Source of the DNA: Cristatella mucedo
Taxonomy: Eukaryota; Bryozoa; Phylactolaemata; Cristatellidae
Assembly (NCBI GenBank): GCA_009760855.2
Contig: WPIO01000185.1
Coordinates: 170,001 to 234,000, forward strand
Direction: 5' to 3'
Length of the DNA: 64,000 nt
Position 1 is the first letter of the stretch; each line of letters opens with the position of its first letter. The translations under genes and the position numbers were made by a program. This document shows, in pieces, positions 60,139 through 64,000 of the stretch. The notes beneath the pieces were generated by a model that was not told the origin of the DNA, did not search any database, and saw only the letters and a program-made list of their open reading frames with translations.

Positions 60139-60271
60139 AAATACTAAACCATTACCAGTAAAGAGAGTTAAATTTTCAGATAAATCAAAAAAGAAAGACG
60201 ATAACAAACTAGTAGATATACAAGAAGAATTGGAACTATACGAGTCAATGGAGAAATTAAATATATATTAA
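60119..60271 (+). CDS. Small basic protein of the AT-rich element
   Basis: A 50-codon frame starting at the ATG at 60119, overlapping the last codons of the polymerase. It begins MPKRKIENTKPLPVKRVKFS and continues Lys/Asp-rich, ending in an acidic ELELYESMEKL segment. Two basic clusters look like nuclear-localisation signals. An upstream in-frame ATG (60074) would only add residues that overlap the polymerase frame. No homologue recognised. Confidence 0.6.
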   Translation: MPKRKIENTKPLPVKRVKFSDKSKKKDDNKLVDIQEELELYESMEKLNIY

Positions 60272-60295
60272 CAAAATTATTTTTACTATTATAGG

Positions 60296-61065
60296 ATGGG
60301 TCCCAAAGAAATCGATATTACCAGTTCTGATAGTGAGTCAGAGTATTCAGAGGATTCAATAGATGACTCCGATTATCAAATGGAAACAGAATCTGAATCT
60401 GAGTCTTACGATTCTGAAGCTTCATCTTACATTGAAACAGATTTTGAATTAGAAGATGGAGAAGATCTAGAAGAACTTCTATTTGGTAAACATTACGAAG
60501 ATCTCACTGAAAAAGAATCTAAAGCATATGGAAAGTTCTTACGCTGACCCACAAGGCCCGCCACGGCTTGGCTCCTTAGTATCTAGCTGAACTGCTGCAT
60601 CAGTTTCAGCCTGTACGTGCCCTGAGGTCCTGTGTGGACAATAAATTAGCTGTCCCATTCCTCCGCTTAAAGACAGTTGGCGACAGAGGCTTTAGCTCTG
60701 CAGGTCCTAGACTGTGGAACTCGCTTCCACAATTCTTACGCAACGACATCTACTCTCCAACTGCCGACTATGGCACATCTTTTTCAGCGGTCCTGAACTG
60801 CTACTTCTATGCTACTCACTACCTCAACTGCTCTCCTAACTCTGCTATGCTTCCCACTTTCTCTTTGTTGCGTGAGACGAAGTCTGTTGGCTACCGAATG
60901 CGTACCGAAAGCCGCTTAGGCTGTGAGTGCGCTATACAAAACTCTCCTGCGTAACACCCCCATGGTCTTTATGACTTTGTGGAGTTACTGACGGAGATAC
61001 ATTACATTACATTACATGAAGAATTCCTTGAATCACTGGACAGCTCAGAAGGTGAAGAGATTTAA
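60296..61065 (+). pseudogene. Acidic Ser/Glu/Asp-rich protein gene, split by LINE B
   Basis: Starts MGPKEIDITSSDSESEYSED and continues strongly acidic. The frame is interrupted at about 60533 by a 0.48-kb LINE B and resumes at 61018 with an acidic end (EEFLESLDSSEGEEI) and TAA at 61063-61065. It is preceded by CTATTATAGG, the motif shared by other genes of this element. Acidic tails of this kind occur in many viral proteins but give no specific function. Confidence 0.72.
60534..61015 (+). mobile_element. LINE B inserted in the viral-type element
   Basis: 5'-truncated copy starting TTCTTACGCTGACCCACAAGG with an intact 106-codon RT C-terminal frame (GDRGFSSAGPRLWNSLPQFL), 3' UTR and (ACATT)n. 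The flanks share ATG at the junction (CATATGG / ACATGAAG). Confidence 0.92.
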
Positions 61066-61102
61066 TTTCAATTAAATAAAATTTTATATTCATATATAGA
61101 AA

Positions 61103-61378
61103 ATGGATGTCTCAAGAATTTTAAGTTGTGAACAATCTAGAGAAATGGCAATAAAAATCGGTCTTCACAAACTTAAAGGTCAAGATCAACGTATAGTTAA
61201 ACATTCACTGGACAAACTCATTCCAGATATTGATAGTTCTTATATTAGTATTCTTACAGATATGTGTGATACACGTGACAAACTAATGGAGAGTCGTAGT
61301 AAGATAAACGAGATGCTTGAGGAAACAAATAAAAAATCAAAAACACCAAAAACAAAACCAGGAGTAGTAATTAATTAA
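61103..61378 (+). CDS. Unknown protein of the AT-rich element, paralogue 1
   Basis: A 91-codon intact frame beginning MDVSRILSCEQSREMAIKIG, mainly helical and charged, with a central MCDTRDKLMESRSKINEML segment and a Lys/Pro-rich end. Preceded by TTCATATATAGAAAATGG. The next frame downstream is a diverged copy of the same gene. No homologue recognised. Confidence 0.72.
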   Translation: MDVSRILSCEQSREMAIKIGLHKLKGQDQRIVKHSLDKLIPDIDSSYISILTDMCDTRDKLMESRSKINEMLEETNKKSKTPKTKPGVVIN

Positions 61379-61405
61379 AAATTTTTTATAATAATTATAT
61401 AGAAA

Positions 61406-61683
61406 ATGGATATTGCAAGGATTCTCTGTTATGAACGTGTTAAAATCTATGCATATAGTGTCTGCATTAACATTTTTAGAATTACAGAAAATGATAAAAA
61501 AACTTATGTCATTATATTTCTAGATTACCTGATTCAACTATTAAAGCTCTAATTAAAATGTGTGATCTTCATGATGAATTAGATGAATGTGAAAGTGAAA
61601 TATCTCATATTTTAGTAGTATTTCGTAATTGTTCATCTTTATTTAATCTGTATCCATGTATTTTATTTTTTATTATTATTTAA
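61406..61683 (+). pseudogene. Unknown protein, paralogue 2 (frameshifted)
   Basis: Begins MDIARILCYERVKIYAYSV after AATTATATAGAAAATGG, the same start and leader as paralogue 1. It then shifts frame; from 61531 reads DSTIKALIKMCDLHDELDEC and ESEISHIL, matching the second half of paralogue 1. TAA at 61681-61683. A tandem duplication followed by decay. Confidence 0.75.
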
Positions 61684-61686
61684 GAA

Positions 61687-62151
61687 ATGAAATCCGTTAG
61701 TGATCCAATGTTAGCAACTTCTGCATTAGCACTTAAATCTTATGTTGATTATCTTGTTAGATCAAGAATGACAACATACGATGAAACAATGCTACATTCT
61801 GATATTGCTGGTATGACTGATAGTTCAGTTAGGAAATTCTATGTTGATGAAGCAGACACAGAAGCACAAAAGATTATTAGTGCTGGTCAAACTGAAGTTC
61901 TATCAGGTCTTGAGGAAAGAGTTAGATCTAAAGCTGATGCTCTTCTCGATGATCCTAGTGAGATTTCTGATAATACGACTTGGATTGCAACACAACTTCC
62001 AACAGACTCTAAAGTTATATCTGGAGTATCTGGTATTAAACGTGATATCACTGGAATTGTTAAAGATGAATGTTACGCAGTTTTACCAATTATTACTGAT
62101 GGTAAGAGTGCAAGACAAAAAGCCGCTGAGGCAGCTCTTTCTCAAGTGTAG
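61687..62151 (+). CDS. Unknown 154-aa protein of the AT-rich element
   Basis: Intact frame from MKSVSDPMLATSALALKSYV to AAEAALSQV. Mostly helical, polar, no Cys-rich or membrane segment except weak N-terminal hydrophobicity. The ATG follows ATTATTATTTAAGAA, a weaker version of the leader motif. Size and position would suit a structural or core protein, but I recognise no family. Confidence 0.7.
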   Translation: MKSVSDPMLATSALALKSYVDYLVRSRMTTYDETMLHSDIAGMTDSSVRKFYVDEADTEAQKIISAGQTEVLSGLEERVRSKADALLDDPSEISDNTTWIATQLPTDSKVISGVSGIKRDITGIVKDECYAVLPIITDGKSARQKAAEAALSQV

Positions 62152-62193
62152 TTTAATTAAATTAAATAAAATATAAAAACAATATATAGGAGA

Positions 62194-62452
62194 TGAACAT
62201 CGAGACAAAAAGTAAAGACTGTCTTAAAGAAGCACAAGGACAGCAGCATTCAAACTTTAAAATCTGTTCTTATCCAATGGGTAGAATTGAAGACATCGGA
62301 TCAACTTTGTTAGATGCTGTAAACTAGTATTAGAATATAAAGCACTTGAAATTAACCAATCTGAACCAGAAACAGCAAATATATTTGTTAAAGTTAGAGA
62401 TGGTTCAATTTTTAAAGAGTTCCTTAAAGACTTAAAAATAGAAAAAAAATAG
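62194..62452 (+). pseudogene. Unknown small protein gene, frameshifted
   Basis: ATG at 62194 after AACAATATATAGGAG. The first frame (MNIETKSKDCLKEAQGQQHS...) stops at TAG near 62326. The rest continues in another frame (ALEINQSEPETANIFVKVRD...) to a TAG at about 62450. Confidence 0.6.
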
Positions 62453-62453
62453 T

Positions 62454-62567
62454 ATGAGGTCTGAAGCATACTCTAAAAAAATAGAACTAACTAAACAAAT
62501 GAAAGATTTATCCAGATTTGATATACCAGAGGAATTAATTAAAGAGACTATGGATTGGAAGATTTAA
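62454..62567 (+). CDS. Short protein of the AT-rich element (37 aa)
   Basis: ATG at 62454 directly after the previous stop; reads MRSEAYSKKIELTKQMKDLS and ends MDWKI with TAA at 62565-62567, overlapping by 4 nt the stop of the convergent minus-strand gene. May equally be the frameshifted end of the preceding gene. Confidence 0.45.
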   Translation: MRSEAYSKKIELTKQMKDLSRFDIPEELIKETMDWKI

Positions 62568-63537
62568 TCGAATCCAGGTGGATCACCTAAATCAGTACCG
62601 AGACTAGGAACTCGTGAAGTACCTATGAAATCTACTGAATTTCTTATAGAGAAGAAAACACTTGATAAAAATTTTATATCAAGGTAATCATAACCTGTCA
62701 ATACTAATGATGTTCCTTTAGATAGAACTTCTTGTACTAATACATAGGGAATACCATCAATAAAACTCACTACTGGAAATGAAAACTCTATTTGAATGTT
62801 AACTCTTCCATCAGCAAGTTTAATATAATTAATATAAGTATTGTTATTAGAACATAAATCTTTATCTTCAAGTCTAAATAAATAAAAATTAGATTCCATT
62901 GTAAAAGTATTTTTCCTATTAACAAATATCTGCTTAATTGATGAGATTAACATATCACCATCTATCTTTTTTTTGATGTTATATAAATTAATGCTTTTGC
63001 ATAGTAACAATTGTATGCAACAAATTGATTAGGAAATTCTACAAATTATTGACTATCTCCAATGAATGAAACTTCTCCATCTTCTTTTTTTGTTATTGAG
63101 TAATAAAAATCATTATTTATTTGATAAGTTTTACTTCTATCAGCAGAATTATTTTTTATATCCAAAAGACTTATTCTCATGCTAGAGTAGACAGGTTTTT
63201 TATGTTTATATCTGATAGCTTTGCTAAAACTTGTACTCCATTATAAAAAGAAAATGCTTGTGATGTTATACCAATATTGCTTACACTGTTTACAGTTAAA
63301 TCACCATAACATTGAATAAAACGTGTATTAGAAATAACATTAGAAATATAAGGATAATTTCCACACTTAAGTAAAATATATGAAGGAATTTGAACGGAAT
63401 TAAATCGTTTGGTCTATATCCATCAAATTTTGGTTCATTTCTTCTAATTATTAATTTATCTACAATCAAGTTTCCACTCATTATTACAGGTCTCATATAT
63501 CTATCTAATTTTGTATCAAGAAATTTTTTGTAGCAAT
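62564..63537 (-). pseudogene. Unknown minus-strand gene of the AT-rich element, truncated by LINE A
   Basis: Convergent with the rest. The part next to the LINE reads YMRPVIMSGNLIVDKLIIRR (about 63495), then shifts near 63385 to CGNYPYISNVISNTRFIQCY, shifts again near 63190, meets a TAA near 63047, and ends with an open 148-codon frame (62564-63010) rich in beta-type segments, ending LGDPPGFD. The N-terminus is missing because LINE A begins at 63538. A beta-rich, over 300-codon protein at this place could be a capsid or penton protein, but I see no motif that proves it. Confidence 0.6.
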
Positions 63538-64000
63538 ATCAAGCAACGGATTGACTTCAAGGTTTTGTCGCTCACTTTTAGGTCTCTTCATTCTATGGCT
63601 CCAGCCTATCTTTCAGATATACTACCCCATCAGGCCAAGCATCGTACCACTCGCTTTTCGGAATCCAACAGTCTAGAAATACCTCGTACAAACCTTAAAT
63701 CCTTTGGAGACCGTGCATTTAGCTCGTATGCTCCCACAGCCTGGAACTCCCTCCCGACCTGCATCAGAACATCCCCTGACCTGACCACATTTAAAAGAAA
63801 CTTAAAAACATACCTATTTAGGACAGCATTTAGTGGGTCCTTGTGATTCGTCCTCGATGTGCTTATGCGTGCTGACACTGTTCATGCTGCCACTAACCAC
63901 ATTTGCATGCTAACCCAGTGCATGTAACCCCTAACCATGTTATTCATTTTGTTTGTTTTTCAAGCATGATTTTACTTACTATTCTATTGCGTATCACTTT
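63538..64000 (+). mobile_element. LINE A 3' part inserted at the right side of the AT-rich element
   Basis: Starts AAGCAACGGATTGACTTCAAGG directly after AT-rich element sequence; frame with LKSFGDRAFSSYAPTAWNSL and SPDLTTFKRNLKTYLFRTAF; stop; 3' UTR running off the window edge before the hairpin. The element may continue beyond it. Confidence 0.9.

Overview
This is eukaryotic, almost certainly animal, nuclear DNA. It has a split gene with GT-AG introns, two eukaryotic tRNA genes with internal Pol III promoters, many 5'-truncated non-LTR retrotransposons of the L2/CR1 type, tRNA-derived SINEs, Tc1/mariner-superfamily relics and long dinucleotide arrays. I cannot name the species. The density of L2/CR1 LINEs with (ATT)n or (ACATT)n tails and a polinton-like viral element would fit a marine invertebrate, but that is inference.

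The one clear protein-coding host gene is a TMEM87 (GOST-family, seven-transmembrane Golgi protein) orthologue on the minus strand. It runs from its ATG at 54349 down to its stop at 16434. I could read 16 coding exons from the raw sequence. All splice phases agree and the summed CDS is 1725 nt (574 codons plus stop), the size expected for the family. Its introns hold most of the repeats in the window. Its promoter side (about 53.5-54.8 kb) is CpG-rich.

Region by region: 0.6-3.2 kb is a decayed Tigger/pogo-type transposase with a duplicated front end. At 3.5 and 4.7 kb lie two intact tRNA genes, Met-CAT (minus) and Phe-GAA (plus). From 5 to 16 kb is a graveyard of LINE family A ((ATT)n tail), LINE family B ((ACATT)n tail), two SINE families, a Tc1 relic and a partial LTR element. 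From 16.4 to 54.4 kb is TMEM87 with its intronic repeats. From 55.0 to 56.04 kb is a strange boundary zone: inverted G/C-rich arms, a degenerate CCCTAAA array and a 150-bp fold-back hairpin.

From 56.1 to 63.54 kb lies a sharply AT-rich, densely packed, eroded viral-type element. It carries a protein-primed family B DNA polymerase (polinton/adintovirus type) with an HNH (endonuclease VII-like) insert, followed by small genes that do not resemble anything I can name. These include a tandem paralogous pair, an acidic protein and a convergent minus-strand gene. Several of its genes have a TATATAG-like motif a few bases before the ATG. Two host LINEs have since inserted into it, one splitting the acidic gene and one cutting the minus-strand gene. 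The element is broken by many stops and frameshifts and is not a working virus. It is the most interesting accessory content here.
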